Notes: a model not told the origin generated them from the sequence alone. DNA of 64,000 bases from Alistipes sp. (GCA_017937125.1 JAGBEH010000006.1:54892-118891); one strand, 5' to 3'; counted from the stretch's first letter, positions 28,741 through 37,957 are shown. Numbers and translations are program-made.

Positions 28741-31115
28741 GAATCGAGATAGACAACGTATCGTACCCTATCGACCGTATGCAGGGTATGTCCCTCGATT
28801 ACGACGCCGACGATACGGGCGATATCGAGAGCGGCCGCAGGGGCAGGCGGGTGCGGCTGTCGCTCCCCTCGTCGCGGAATACGGACAGGGCATTCGGCAA
28901 TGCCGACGACCCGCTGACGGCCGAGCGCTTCAATGCGGCACACCATACGGCAAGGCTGACGGCAGACGGGACGGAGATATTCGCAGGCACGGCATATCTG
29001 CTCGCCGTAAGGAAAAAGGGAGCCGAGACCCTTTACGACATCGAGATCGCGGGCGGGGCTGCGGGTTGGGCGAAAGCGGCGGCCAAGCGCGACATATCGC
29101 AGGCGGGCGTGGAGTTCGCGACGGCACTGACCCCCGTAGAGATATGCAAAAGCTGGGAAGGCCCGACAGCCGTAAAGTTCCTGCCCGTACACCGCGACAC
29201 CTACGAGCTGCGCAACTCCTCGGTGTCGTCGCTGCCCGCCGAGAAGATACTGCTGACGGACGACTATCATCCGTTCATCTCGGCGGATGCCGTGACACGC
29301 GCCATATTTGCAGATGCGGGCTACCGCGTGGAGAGCCGATTTATGGACGGCGACCTTTTTCGCTCGCTCTATTTCAGCGGAGCATACGATTCGACCGACG
29401 CCGCGGCCCGCAAACGCAATATGGATTTTCTGGCGGGACGGAGAGCCGACGCGACGGCCGCAGCCGACTTTTTCGGCCGCGTATACGCCTCGGCCTCGGT
29501 AGCCGCGAACAGCGTGGGCAACATAGTCGATACCGTCGATCCGATTATTACCGATGCCGACGGGAAGTCGTCGTCGAGCGGGTTCTTCTCGCGCAACGGC
29601 TGCTTCGCAATCGAGAACGGCATAGCCGTATTCCGCCCGCCGCTGGCGGTAAAGGTCGGATTCGAATACTCGGCGGCCTACATCACCGACCACATAATAG
29701 AGTCGCGGACAAGGCTCAGGGGATTCGATACGGTATATCTCGGAGGAGGTATCACGGTGCCGTTCGCCATAACCAACCGATACGAAGACCATCGCGAAAA
29801 CCCGCAGGCGGGGTACGCATACAAGGCGATAATCTTCGAACCGAACGACGGTTATGCCTATCGACTGACGTGCAATGCCGACGGTGTCGTGAAGGTCGTA
29901 GCGGACCTGACGGCGAGAATGACCGCCGTCACGATGCCTGCGGCGGAGAATATCACGGATGTCAAGATCCTGCGGGCGGCAAAAGGGACGGCTGACTACG
30001 AGCCCTGCGACGAAGACTGGGCGCTCTACGGCGGCTATGTGGAAGAGAAAGGGCGCAGCGAGGTGGAGTTCACGGTGCGCACCCCCGCCGAAGAGCTGTC
30101 GCCCGTATCCGCCAAGCGGTTCAACGGGATATATTTCTCGGGAGCCGACAAAGGGATGGAATTCACGCTGCTGCGACGCACCACGCTGCGCCCCGTATTC
30201 ACCTCCGCGGCAGGTTACGGCTCGCGTCTGACATTCGCCGACATAGTGCAACACGGGATTCGGCAAAGCGTCTTCCTCGATGCGCTGAGGCATATGTTCA
30301 ATCTGCGTTTTCTGACCGACGAAGCCCGAAAGACGGTCCGCATAGAGCCGTACGACGACTTTTTCGCAGGCGATGAGGTCGATTGGAGCGACCGCACGGA
30401 CTACGACGGCGAGATAGTCATAACCGACACGGCCGCAGAGAACAGCGAGCGGTATACGCTCGGCTATCGCGGAGGCGACGGAGCCGTCTCCCGATTCGAT
30501 GCGGCGAACGGAGAGGAGTTCGGACGCTACAGTCGCCAGACACGGCTCTACGGCACGAAAGAAGGGGAAAAACTCGAGCTGAACCCCGTTTTCTCGCCGA
30601 CGATAAATGCCGACGGGCACTATGCCGCAGCCGAGTCGGCTTCGGTAATGCAGGTCTGCGACCGCGACGACGAAGACGGCGACGGCACGAACTTCACGCC
30701 TCGCATAGTTCGATGGGCGGGTATGCATCCGCTGCCGTCGGGAGAACGGTGGGGATATCCGTCGGGCGGCGGCGAATATCCGCTTGCGGCATTCCACTTC
30801 GCCGGCGACGACGCAACGGAAGGATTCACCCTCTGTTTCGAAGACCGCGACGGTCTGAAGGGTCTGCACACCCTCTACGACCGTATGTTCGACGAGCAGG
30901 CGCACGGTCCGGCCGTAACGCTCTCGCTGCATCTCGCACCCGAAGACATCGCCGCATTGCTGTCGGGACGAGACGAGGCTCCTTCGGTGAGGTCGTTGTT
31001 CCGGCTGGACACGGGCGGCCGCAGCGCGCTCTACACCCTGCGCTCGATAGACGGCTACGACCCCTCGAAACAGACGACACGATGTACGTTCCTCAAAACC
31101 TCGACAGGACAATGA
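28737..31115 (+). CDS. large phage tail/baseplate-hub-like protein
   Basis: A 792-residue protein, the largest of the cluster. The start at 28737 follows a rare strong Shine-Dalgarno AAGGAGGTG (28722-28730 region), unlike host genes. The N-terminal part (about 1-90) resembles a small beta domain. The C-terminal half has QHGIRQSVFLDALRHMFNLR and TVRIEPYDDFFAGDEVDWSD, a style found in tail-hub proteins of Bacteroidota phages (inference). It is too short, and too beta-rich without long helices, to be a tape measure. ATGA-coupled at both ends. Confidence 0.55.
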   Translation: MRIEIDNVSYPIDRMQGMSLDYDADDTGDIESGRRGRRVRLSLPSSRNTDRAFGNADDPLTAERFNAAHHTARLTADGTEIFAGTAYLLAVRKKGAETLYDIEIAGGAAGWAKAAAKRDISQAGVEFATALTPVEICKSWEGPTAVKFLPVHRDTYELRNSSVSSLPAEKILLTDDYHPFISADAVTRAIFADAGYRVESRFMDGDLFRSLYFSGAYDSTDAAARKRNMDFLAGRRADATAAADFFGRVYASASVAANSVGNIVDTVDPIITDADGKSSSSGFFSRNGCFAIENGIAVFRPPLAVKVGFEYSAAYITDHIIESRTRLRGFDTVYLGGGITVPFAITNRYEDHRENPQAGYAYKAIIFEPNDGYAYRLTCNADGVVKVVADLTARMTAVTMPAAENITDVKILRAAKGTADYEPCDEDWALYGGYVEEKGRSEVEFTVRTPAEELSPVSAKRFNGIYFSGADKGMEFTLLRRTTLRPVFTSAAGYGSRLTFADIVQHGIRQSVFLDALRHMFNLRFLTDEARKTVRIEPYDDFFAGDEVDWSDRTDYDGEIVITDTAAENSERYTLGYRGGDGAVSRFDAANGEEFGRYSRQTRLYGTKEGEKLELNPVFSPTINADGHYAAAESASVMQVCDRDDEDGDGTNFTPRIVRWAGMHPLPSGERWGYPSGGGEYPLAAFHFAGDDATEGFTLCFEDRDGLKGLHTLYDRMFDEQAHGPAVTLSLHLAPEDIAALLSGRDEAPSVRSLFRLDTGGRSALYTLRSIDGYDPSKQTTRCTFLKTSTGQ

Positions 31116-31360
31116 AGCATTACCGCGACCTGCTGCAACCGATAACCTCAGCCGTAGAGCATATGACGGGCGGTGACACGATTGTCTATCTGTGCGACCG
31201 CGGGCTCCTCGACCGCCGTGCCGTCGAAAGGGAATATGCACGCACGGAGATCATACGTCTGACACGAAGCGGCGAAGGGAGGTGCAGGGCTATGGAGACC
31301 ATAGCCGACGATTTGTGTTGCTCGTACGAAAAGGTGCGAGGTATAATCTATTCGAAATAA
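31112..31360 (+). CDS. small HTH-like protein inside the phage cluster
   Basis: An 82-residue protein beginning MKHYRDLLQPITSAVEHMTG. The C-terminal half (RCRAMETIADDLCCSYEKVR, then GIIYSK) looks like a helix-turn-helix in which ADDLCCSYEKVRGI is the recognition unit. It may be a Mor-like or terminase-small-subunit-like DNA binder. If the latter, it would be the only packaging component visible, but no large terminase accompanies it. The ATG overlaps the preceding stop (31112-31115). Confidence 0.6.
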   Translation: MKHYRDLLQPITSAVEHMTGGDTIVYLCDRGLLDRRAVEREYARTEIIRLTRSGEGRCRAMETIADDLCCSYEKVRGIIYSK

Positions 31361-31367
31361 GAGACAA

Positions 31368-32246
31368 ATGAAATCTGAAATCAACATCCGCAACTCGGCA
31401 GATGTCTGCCGAATCGAAATCGAGGGGACCATAGGCGTTCCCGAAGAGTGGCAGTTCGACGAGCCGTCCGCACGGGTTGCGACATATGAAAAGTTCCGCG
31501 ATACGGTAGCCCGCATCGCGAATATCGACAGTCGGGAAATCGTAGTGGACATACGTTCGACGGGCGGCGACGTGAACGACGCGCTGCTGATATACGACGC
31601 ACTGTCCGCCCTCGACGCCCATATCACAACCCGCTGTTACGGCTACACGGCATCGGCCGCAACCATAATAGCGCAGGCGGCCAGCGAAGGCTGTCGGCTC
31701 ATTTCGGCCAACGCCCTCTATCTTATCCACAACTCGAGTTGTGCGACCGAAGGCAATGCCTGCGACCTCGAGTCCAAGGCCGATCTGCTGCGCAAAACGG
31801 ACATCCGTCTGGCCGAAGTATATGCCGCACGCTCGGGACGCAGCAGCGGGGAGTTCGCGGCGCTGATGGGCGAGAACGGCGGCGAAGGGCGCTGGCTCTC
31901 GCCCGAAGAGGCCGTAGCGGCGGGTCTGGCGGATGCCGTAACAGGCGAACAGCCCGCAAGGAAGGAGAAAGTGACCGACTCGCTCGCACGGAAATGGGAC
32001 GGACTGCGTTCGGCGCTCGGAATACCGCGCAAGGCTGTGCCCGAAACGCCCGAAGACCGCAACGTACTCCACTTCGGCGAGCTGCCGACAGCATCCGCAA
32101 ATGCCCTGATTGCCTTCGACGAAGGCCAGCGGCAGACTAAACCGACGACCGTAAGACAGACGGAAGACCCCTCCGTATGCGACATCCGCCGCACGGCCAA
32201 CGAAGAGGCTTATGCCGCCGACGTACGCGGATTCTCAAGAATTTAG
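31368..32246 (+). CDS. ClpP-like phage prohead protease
   Basis: A 292-residue protein with a ClpP/crotonase fold in residues about 1-190: VDIRSTGGDVNDALLIYDAL, nucleophile Ser in YGYTASAATIIAQAAS, catalytic His in LYLIHNSS, and GRWLSPEEAVAAGLADAV. ClpP-like heads of this size act as capsid maturation proteases in HK97-like phages. The C-terminal 90 residues are a low-complexity, probably scaffolding-like tail. It directly precedes the capsid gene, the usual protease-capsid order. Confidence 0.85.
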   Translation: MKSEINIRNSADVCRIEIEGTIGVPEEWQFDEPSARVATYEKFRDTVARIANIDSREIVVDIRSTGGDVNDALLIYDALSALDAHITTRCYGYTASAATIIAQAASEGCRLISANALYLIHNSSCATEGNACDLESKADLLRKTDIRLAEVYAARSGRSSGEFAALMGENGGEGRWLSPEEAVAAGLADAVTGEQPARKEKVTDSLARKWDGLRSALGIPRKAVPETPEDRNVLHFGELPTASANALIAFDEGQRQTKPTTVRQTEDPSVCDIRRTANEEAYAADVRGFSRI

Positions 32247-32300
32247 GGGATGCCCCCATCATCAAAAAAAGGCGATTATATACAATTTTACACTGACCGT

Positions 32301-32346
32301 ATTCCAAAACCTGCTGTCCTTGCGGGCTTCACCCGAAGCCCCTGCC
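32301..32346. repeat. dispersed repeat, copy 1 (inside protease-capsid gap)
   Basis: The segment starting ATTCCAAAACCT and containing TCCTTGCGGG and CCCTGCC recurs in the blaI leader at 61858-61902 with few differences. The 257-nt gap 32247-32503 between the ClpP-like and capsid genes is otherwise non-coding. It holds GC-rich CCTGCCTGAGGCGGGGG. Confidence 0.55.
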
Positions 32347-32503
32347 TGAGGCGGGGGTGCGGGGGTGGGTCATATTTGTAAACGCGGCTCCGCCGCGAGC
32401 AACCCGACAAACGGAAAAGAGAACGGGTTATTAAAATCGATTTAGTGCAAAGTCGTATACAGTTGCAAAAAATTACCTACAAACAAAAAAAACAGACACA
32501 ATT

Positions 32504-33475
32504 ATGGGATTGATCGAAAGTTCTAAAATCTATTCGGGTCGCGAACTCGAAACCATCTTTTTCCGCCCCGTATTCTCGGGCCCTGCGGCCGACAAGCTCG
32601 GCATACGCGTAATATACAATATGCCTATGCCGACGACCGTACACCTGTGGAGCCCTGCCGGCAACGTACTCAAACCCTATCAGGCGGGATGGCAGGGAGG
32701 CAACGCCTCCGTCAAGGAGCAAAAGACGATCGATATGAAGAAAGTGAAGGCCGAAACTGCTTTCGGCGCTTCGGACTACTTCTCGATGGTCTTCGAGCAG
32801 ATAACCAACCGTTCCGACGTAAATATGGAGGACCTGAGCGGCACGGTGCTCGAAGAGGCCGAAACGGCGCTGTTCAAAGCCTCCATAGCCGAAAGCCTGC
32901 GCCTGACGATGTGGGTGGGCAACACGGCAGCGTCGGGCGGCTACAACACGTTCGACGGCATCCTCAAGTCGGCGATCCACGCCGCCAAGAACAATGACGG
33001 CACAGGTCTCTACGAAATACCGTCGGACATAACGCCCGAAAACGTGGTCGGAGTGCTCGACAAGGTATGGGACAATGCGGGCATCACGCTCAAATCGCTC
33101 AAGGCGGACGGAGAGTTGGCGTTCTTCGTGACGACGGACATCTGCGAGGCCTACGAGCGTTATCTCGACGCCAAAGGCGTAGACTCGGCCTACCGCGACA
33201 GCACCGAAGGACGCCAGTCGCTCTGCTACCACGGCATTCCGCTGGTGGATATGGGGCTGGGCGCCGTACTCGACTCGACGAGCATGCCTCCCGTCATCTG
33301 TATGCTCTCCGACAGACGCAACCTCGTACTGGCCGTAAATACGTCCGACTACCCCGAAACCGAGGTGCGTATGTGGTACAACCCCGACGCTATGGAAAAC
33401 CGCCAGCGTGCCGTCTTCCTCGCGGGTGCGGACATCATCGACCCCGATCTGGTATCGATGGCTTATCAGGAGTAA
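32504..33475 (+). CDS. major capsid protein (HK97-fold, inferred)
   Basis: A 323-residue protein without signal peptide: MGLIESSKIYSGRELETIFFRPVFSG, then TAFGASDYFSMVFEQITNRS and a C-terminal TEVRMWYNPDAMENRQRAVF with GADIIDPDLVSMAYQE. The size, the position after a ClpP-like protease, and the mixed N-arm/E-loop/P-domain layout support a capsid. The C-terminal RMWYNPDAMENRQRA is the sort of closing P-domain strand seen in Bacteroidota phage capsids. No cleavage site is decidable. Confidence 0.75.
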   Translation: MGLIESSKIYSGRELETIFFRPVFSGPAADKLGIRVIYNMPMPTTVHLWSPAGNVLKPYQAGWQGGNASVKEQKTIDMKKVKAETAFGASDYFSMVFEQITNRSDVNMEDLSGTVLEEAETALFKASIAESLRLTMWVGNTAASGGYNTFDGILKSAIHAAKNNDGTGLYEIPSDITPENVVGVLDKVWDNAGITLKSLKADGELAFFVTTDICEAYERYLDAKGVDSAYRDSTEGRQSLCYHGIPLVDMGLGAVLDSTSMPPVICMLSDRRNLVLAVNTSDYPETEVRMWYNPDAMENRQRAVFLAGADIIDPDLVSMAYQE

Positions 33476-33481
33476 CGCGCC

Positions 33482-33988
33482 GTGATGAGAAACGATTCGC
33501 AAAACCCCGTCCGCCCGAAACCTGCGGGCGGGGTTCGCGCGGCGGAGCTGACACCAGTAACGAATCTGAGCGACGTCTCATTCGACGACGGCAGCGGCTG
33601 GAACGGCTGCACGCTGGCCGACAGAACACGGACGATACGCTGCACGCTGCTCGAGGACCGTTCGTCATTCGAGGAACGGTTTACGGTCGAAGACGGGATA
33701 ATGAAAGTCACCCACACCCTGCGTTTGGTTTCGGACCGTAATTTCGCAGCGGACTGGCTCGAGGCGGATTTCATCGACGACGGCCGCAACCGCGGTTTCG
33801 CGGCGGCGATAACGCTCGGCGACGGCCGCATATGCCTTGTCGGCTATTCGAAGAAATTCAAAGCCGAGCAACCTCTGCTGCTGAAAAGCCAGACCGTCCT
33901 GTCGGGCGAAAAACCGCTCGACGCACCTACCGTGGAGCTGCTGCTCGAAAGCGTCGATACGTCTCCTGCCGCTATCAAAAACCGATAA
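33482..33988 (+). CDS. hypothetical structural protein between capsid and portal
   Basis: A 168-residue, probably all-beta protein without signal or membrane segments (DRTRTIRCTLLEDRSSFEER, GIMKVTHTLRLVSDRNFAAD, CLVGYSKKFKAEQPLLLKSQ). The layout is consistent with a tail-tube- or decoration-type protein in which a two-sheet sandwich is expected. It is 6 nt after the capsid gene and 4 nt before the portal gene. No family recognised. Confidence 0.6.
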   Translation: MMRNDSQNPVRPKPAGGVRAAELTPVTNLSDVSFDDGSGWNGCTLADRTRTIRCTLLEDRSSFEERFTVEDGIMKVTHTLRLVSDRNFAADWLEADFIDDGRNRGFAAAITLGDGRICLVGYSKKFKAEQPLLLKSQTVLSGEKPLDAPTVELLLESVDTSPAAIKNR

Positions 33989-33992
33989 AAAT

Positions 33993-35210
33993 ATGGAAAG
34001 ACACAAGACAAAACTGGCGACGGTAGGCAACAAGGCCGACCCGTTCGTTTCGGTCGGACGCAAGTGCCCTCCGAGCGACAAATTCTGGAAATGGGGCGAC
34101 GACAATCTCTTTCCGTCGGCACTCGCGCTGATGTCGCGACGCTCGACAACGCATCGCCGCATAATCAACGACAAGGCCGACTACATATCGGGCAAGGGCT
34201 TCACATTCGATCCCGAAGAGCGTATGCTCGGCCGTTTCGTCGGACGCGTGAACGGCAGCGGCGAGTCGCTGCGGCAGGTGATGAACAAGCTCGCATTCGA
34301 CAAATCGCTGTTCGGCAACGCCTTTTTAGAGATAGTCACCGACAGGGAGCATTCGTTTCTGTCCCTCTATCATCAGGATGCGTCGCGCTGCCGCATAGCA
34401 CGGGACGATGCCCACGTGCTCCTGCACCACGACTGGGCGACATTCGATGTCGATGAGGCCATAAGCCTGCCGCTCTATCCCCTGTTCGAAGAACAGGCCG
34501 ACGGCACCTGCCGTTCGGTGATCCACTACAAGGACTACGAACCTATGTTCGAACATTACGGCGTACCGCCCTATATCGCAGGCTTCAACGTTTCGGCCAT
34601 CGCCTACAAGACCGACCGCTGGAATATCTCGCGGCTCGACAACTCGTTCCAGCTCTCGGGCGTGATGATGCTCGACGGCGCCGTGGACGACGAAGCGACG
34701 GCCGAACGCATAATACGCACGGCCGAAGAGAAATTCGCGGGCAATCCGGGGCAGGTGATGTTCGTCCTGAAAGACGGCAGCGAGAACGACAATTCGCGCT
34801 TCATCCCCATAGCGTCGCAAAACGACGGCGACTGGAAGACGCTGCACGACCAGGCCACGTCGGACATCGTCATCGCCCATTCGTGGTTCCGTTCGCTGAG
34901 CGGTCTCGACTACGCCTCGGGATTCAACTCGGAACGCATTCTCCACGAATACGAAATCGCCCTGAACACGGTGATTCTCGCCGAACAGGCCGAGCTGCTC
35001 GAACCGATAGTCGAGGTGCTGCGGACGACGGCGGACATCGACGCCTCGTCGCTGCAAGTGGTGAACCGACCGCCGACGCGTTCCAAACCGATATATATGA
35101 AAGTTTGGGAGGCGCGCAAGGCCGACGGTCTGGATTACGACCCCGAAGACGGGCAGCAGCAGTACCTGCTGGCACAGATAACCAAGTACAACATCAAAAG
35201 CATCGATTAG
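33993..35210 (+). CDS. phage portal protein
   Basis: A 405-residue protein of the HK97-like portal class: FWKWGDDNLFPSALALM, NDKADYISGKGFTF, FDKSLFGNAFLEIV, NVSAIAYKTDRWNISRL, and DLQ-like stem/crown helices near ASGFNSERILHEYEIALNTV and SKPIYMKVWEARKADGLDYD. Portals form the dodecameric DNA entry vertex. It lies downstream of the capsid, not upstream of the protease as in most tailed phages. 4 nt before the connector. Confidence 0.82.
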   Translation: MERHKTKLATVGNKADPFVSVGRKCPPSDKFWKWGDDNLFPSALALMSRRSTTHRRIINDKADYISGKGFTFDPEERMLGRFVGRVNGSGESLRQVMNKLAFDKSLFGNAFLEIVTDREHSFLSLYHQDASRCRIARDDAHVLLHHDWATFDVDEAISLPLYPLFEEQADGTCRSVIHYKDYEPMFEHYGVPPYIAGFNVSAIAYKTDRWNISRLDNSFQLSGVMMLDGAVDDEATAERIIRTAEEKFAGNPGQVMFVLKDGSENDNSRFIPIASQNDGDWKTLHDQATSDIVIAHSWFRSLSGLDYASGFNSERILHEYEIALNTVILAEQAELLEPIVEVLRTTADIDASSLQVVNRPPTRSKPIYMKVWEARKADGLDYDPEDGQQQYLLAQITKYNIKSID

Positions 35211-35213
35211 GAT

Positions 35214-35690
35214 ATGAAACCGAGACTTGTAACAAACGAAGAGGTCGTTGCACTGGCATTCGCCGACGGAGAGTATATCCCGCCGACGGCGGTTGCCGAT
35301 GCGGATATCGCAGCGGCCGAAGAGCGCTATCTGATACCCGTAATCGGGCGGACGCTCTACGAAGCCGTAGCAGGCGGGGCATATGCGGAGCTTCGCGAGG
35401 AGTATGCGGCGCCGACAGTCGCCCTGTTCACGCGCTGTATGATGCAGCCGGCACTCGACGTACGCACCTGCTCGTTCGGCACGACGGTGCCCAAATCGTC
35501 GTTTTTCGGCGCCGCGGCGGGCGAACAGCTGCACACCCTGCGGCGGACGATACGCGCAAAGGCGCGCACGCTGCTGCGCAGGATGAGCGACCATCTGGAA
35601 GCGCATGCGGACGATTATCCCGAATATCGCAGTGAAGACAACATTTTGAACCGTTGTATGACAGATGGAAACATTATTCAGATACGTTAG
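35214..35690 (+). CDS. head-tail connector-like protein (DUF6712-like)
   Basis: A 158-residue, helical protein: KPRLVTNEEVVALAFADGEY, DADIAAAEERYLIPVIGRTL, TRCMMQPALDV, and a C-terminal helix bundle (LHTLRRTIRAKARTLLRRMS). The opening resembles gp6-like head-tail adaptors of Bacteroidota phages. 26-nt overlap with the holin gene and 3-nt gap after the portal gene. Confidence 0.75.
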   Translation: MKPRLVTNEEVVALAFADGEYIPPTAVADADIAAAEERYLIPVIGRTLYEAVAGGAYAELREEYAAPTVALFTRCMMQPALDVRTCSFGTTVPKSSFFGAAAGEQLHTLRRTIRAKARTLLRRMSDHLEAHADDYPEYRSEDNILNRCMTDGNIIQIR

Positions 35691-36087
35691 CGGGGCGATG
35701 ACGGGATTGTTGTCGCTCTTCGCACCCGTAGCGCCGACCGTCGCCTGTGCCCTGCTGTTCATCGCTATAGATTTCGTCACGGGAGTCGCGGCGAGCCGTG
35801 CAGCCGCCCGACGCGTCGGGCGCAGGTGGTATTTCGAAAGCCGCGAAGCGTGGCGCACGGTGCTCAAGATAGGCTTCGTAACAATGGCGATAGGGATGTC
35901 GTGGCTGCTGGAGTGTTGCGTGCTCGACTTCGTAACGCTCAACCTCACCAAGCTCTTCACGGGATTCACGTGCGGCGTAGAGTTCTGGTCGTTTCTGGAA
36001 AACGCCTCGCAGCTCTCCGATTCTCCCGTTTTCGTGTGGCTGAAGCGCTATGTCCACAGGCGCATAGAGACGGAGGCGGGGCGATGA
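35665..36087 (+). CDS. phage holin-like membrane protein
   Basis: A 140-residue protein with two to three helices (about 10-40, 60-82, 88-108): VACALLFIAIDFVTGVAASR opens the typical phage holin family 4/TcdE-like motif DFVTG, followed by a basic stretch and VWLKRYVHRRIETEAGR. It would permeabilise the inner membrane for the lysin. Overlaps the connector start region by 26 nt and the next gene by 4 nt. Confidence 0.8.
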   Translation: METLFRYVSGAMTGLLSLFAPVAPTVACALLFIAIDFVTGVAASRAAARRVGRRWYFESREAWRTVLKIGFVTMAIGMSWLLECCVLDFVTLNLTKLFTGFTCGVEFWSFLENASQLSDSPVFVWLKRYVHRRIETEAGR

Positions 36088-36500
36088 GCAGAGGTTTGGA
36101 CAACCGCAATCCGGGCAACATACGCCTGTCGCGGATACGCTACAAGGGCGAGATACGCCCGAGCGGAGATGCGGAATTCCGCCGATTCGAAAGCATCGAA
36201 TGGGGCTACCGCGCCGTATTCGTCCTGCTGCACACCTACCGCACGCGCCACGGCTGCCGTACGCTGCGCAGGATGATAGCCCGCTACGCCCCCGCGAATG
36301 AAAATCCCACGGCCGACTATCTGCGGTTCGTATCCCGCGAGGCGGGTATAAAGGCGGACGCCGAGGTCGATACGCTCGACGCGACGACGATGTGCGAGAT
36401 AGTCGGCGCCATATCGCACTTCGAGAACGGCACGGCGGCGCACCGCGACGAGGTATGGGGCGGGTGGCAGCTGTTTATCAGGGATTTCGGCGGGATTTGA
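36084..36500 (+). CDS. lysozyme-like endolysin (structural protein P5-like)
   Basis: A 138-residue protein: RGLDNRNPGNIRLSRIRYKG, EFRRFESIEWGYRAVFVLLH, RTLRRMIARYAPANENPTAD and ISHFENGTAAHRDEVWGGWQ. NPGNIR plus the WGYRAVF and YAPANENPT stretches are typical of Bacteroidota proteins annotated as P5-like structural protein/muramidase. No signal peptide, so the holin upstream would release it. Its last 23 nt overlap the convergent thioredoxin gene. Confidence 0.78.
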   Translation: MSRGLDNRNPGNIRLSRIRYKGEIRPSGDAEFRRFESIEWGYRAVFVLLHTYRTRHGCRTLRRMIARYAPANENPTADYLRFVSREAGIKADAEVDTLDATTMCEIVGAISHFENGTAAHRDEVWGGWQLFIRDFGGI

Positions 36501-36903
36501 TGCGTTCGAGCATACGCTTCATATCCGCAATGAACAATTTTTCGTCTCGGGCGCCCGAGGTGCGTCCGAGCAGATTGCCGTCGGTGTCGATAATGAGAAA
36601 TGTCGGCACCGACTTTATTTCGTATTTGCGCGCCACGGAACGCCCCGTTTCGCTGTCGATGTCTATTTTCAGCGCCACGAAATTGTCGTTCATAAAGTCG
36701 CCGACACCCTCGCGCGAAAAAACATCCTCATCCATCGTACGGCACGGGCCGCACCATACGGCATATACATCGACGAATATCGGCAGGTCGTTTTCGAGCG
36801 CCTGACGGCGTGCGGATTCGGGGCTGTCGGTAAAATAAACCTGCGCCGACGCGGAACACATCGCGACGAGCAGGCAGAAGACTAGAGTAAAAATACGTTT
36901 CAT
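36478..36903 (-). CDS. secreted thioredoxin-fold protein
   Basis: A 141-residue protein with a Sec signal (MKRIFTLVFCLLVAMCSASA) and the thioredoxin active site WCGPC at residues 50-54, in DVYAVWCGPCRTMDEDV. The cis-Pro loop is in IKSVPTFLIIDTDGNLLGR. It is a periplasmic thiol-disulfide exchange protein. 4 nt after the rlmN stop, likely co-transcribed. Its 3' end overlaps the phage-cluster lysin gene on the other strand. Confidence 0.9.
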   Translation of the reverse strand: MKRIFTLVFCLLVAMCSASAQVYFTDSPESARRQALENDLPIFVDVYAVWCGPCRTMDEDVFSREGVGDFMNDNFVALKIDIDSETGRSVARKYEIKSVPTFLIIDTDGNLLGRTSGARDEKLFIADMKRMLERIKSRRNP

Positions 36904-36907
36904 AAAA

Positions 36908-37936
36908 TCAAGATTTATTCATACCCTTCGTAGACAGCAAACCGCAGGCCGCATCGATGTCTTCGCCTCTCGAAGCCCGTATCGTCGTCATTATGCCTTT
37001 GGCCGTCAAGGCATTGCGGAATGCCTCAATTTTTTCGGCATCGGGAGAGAAATAGGGCGAGTCGGGAATCTTGTGAAAGCGGATAAGGTTGATGCGGCAT
37101 TTTATGCCGTCGAGCAGGCGGCACAGTTCGCGCACATGGCGCGGGGAATCGTTCAGGCCGCTCATCACGATATATTCGAACGACACGCGCCGCTGGTGCG
37201 TGAAGTCGTACCCGCGCAGGATGTCGGCGACCTCGGCTATCGGCCACGCATTTTCAACTGGCATGATGGCCGCGCGCTCGTCGTGGAAGGGGTTGTGCAG
37301 GCTGACGGCGAGGTGCACGCGCGTCTCATCGAGAAAACGGCGCAGGTTTTTCGCCACGCCCGCCGTAGAGACGGTAATACGTGTCGGCGACCACCCGAAC
37401 CCCTGCTCGGAGGTGAGGATGTCGAGTGCGGGCAGCAGGTTCTCCATATTGTCGAGCGGCTCGCCCATACCCATAAAGACCAGATTGGTAAGCCTGTCGC
37501 GTTCGGGCAGCGAAACGATCTGGTTGAGAATGTCGCAGGTCGAGAGCGAGTGCTGCAATCCCTGCCGTCCCGTAGCGCAGAAGCGGCAGCCCATACGGCA
37601 GCCCGCCTGCGACGAAACGCACAGCGTGGCCCGCTCTCCGTCGGGGATATATGCCGATTCGACGAAGGCCCCTTCGCCCGTGCGGAAAAGGTATTTCTTC
37701 GTACCGTCGGCCGAGACGCTCTCGCGGACGGGCGCCGACAGCCCGAGCGAGAAATTACGCGCCAGAAGTTCGCGGTTGGCAGCCGATATGTCCGTCATCT
37801 CCTCGAACGACGAGATGTGGCGGCGATAGAGCCAGCGCGCTATCTGCCCCGCGGCGAACCGCGGCATATTCAGCTCGGCGCAAATCCCGCGCAACCCCGC
37901 GACGGTCTCCCCGTAAAGCGTACGCATCCTCTCCAT
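36908..37936 (-). CDS. rlmN: dual-specificity 23S rRNA/tRNA adenine-C2 methyltransferase RlmN
   Basis: A 342-residue radical SAM enzyme. Cluster Cys at CRMGCRFC (Cys113, 117, 120), upstream VSSQAG, FMGMGEPLDNMENLLPAL, ITVSTAGVAKNLRRF and a C-terminal resolving Cys near IDAACGLLSTK. It methylates C2 of A2503 in 23S rRNA and A37 of some tRNAs. I chose ATG 37934-37936 because the -7 box at 37958-37965 makes the upstream start at 37960 lie before the transcript. Confidence 0.94.
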   Translation of the reverse strand: MERMRTLYGETVAGLRGICAELNMPRFAAGQIARWLYRRHISSFEEMTDISAANRELLARNFSLGLSAPVRESVSADGTKKYLFRTGEGAFVESAYIPDGERATLCVSSQAGCRMGCRFCATGRQGLQHSLSTCDILNQIVSLPERDRLTNLVFMGMGEPLDNMENLLPALDILTSEQGFGWSPTRITVSTAGVAKNLRRFLDETRVHLAVSLHNPFHDERAAIMPVENAWPIAEVADILRGYDFTHQRRVSFEYIVMSGLNDSPRHVRELCRLLDGIKCRINLIRFHKIPDSPYFSPDAEKIEAFRNALTAKGIMTTIRASRGEDIDAACGLLSTKGMNKS

Positions 37937-37957
37937 AAAGTCTCCTGTCAATTTGCG

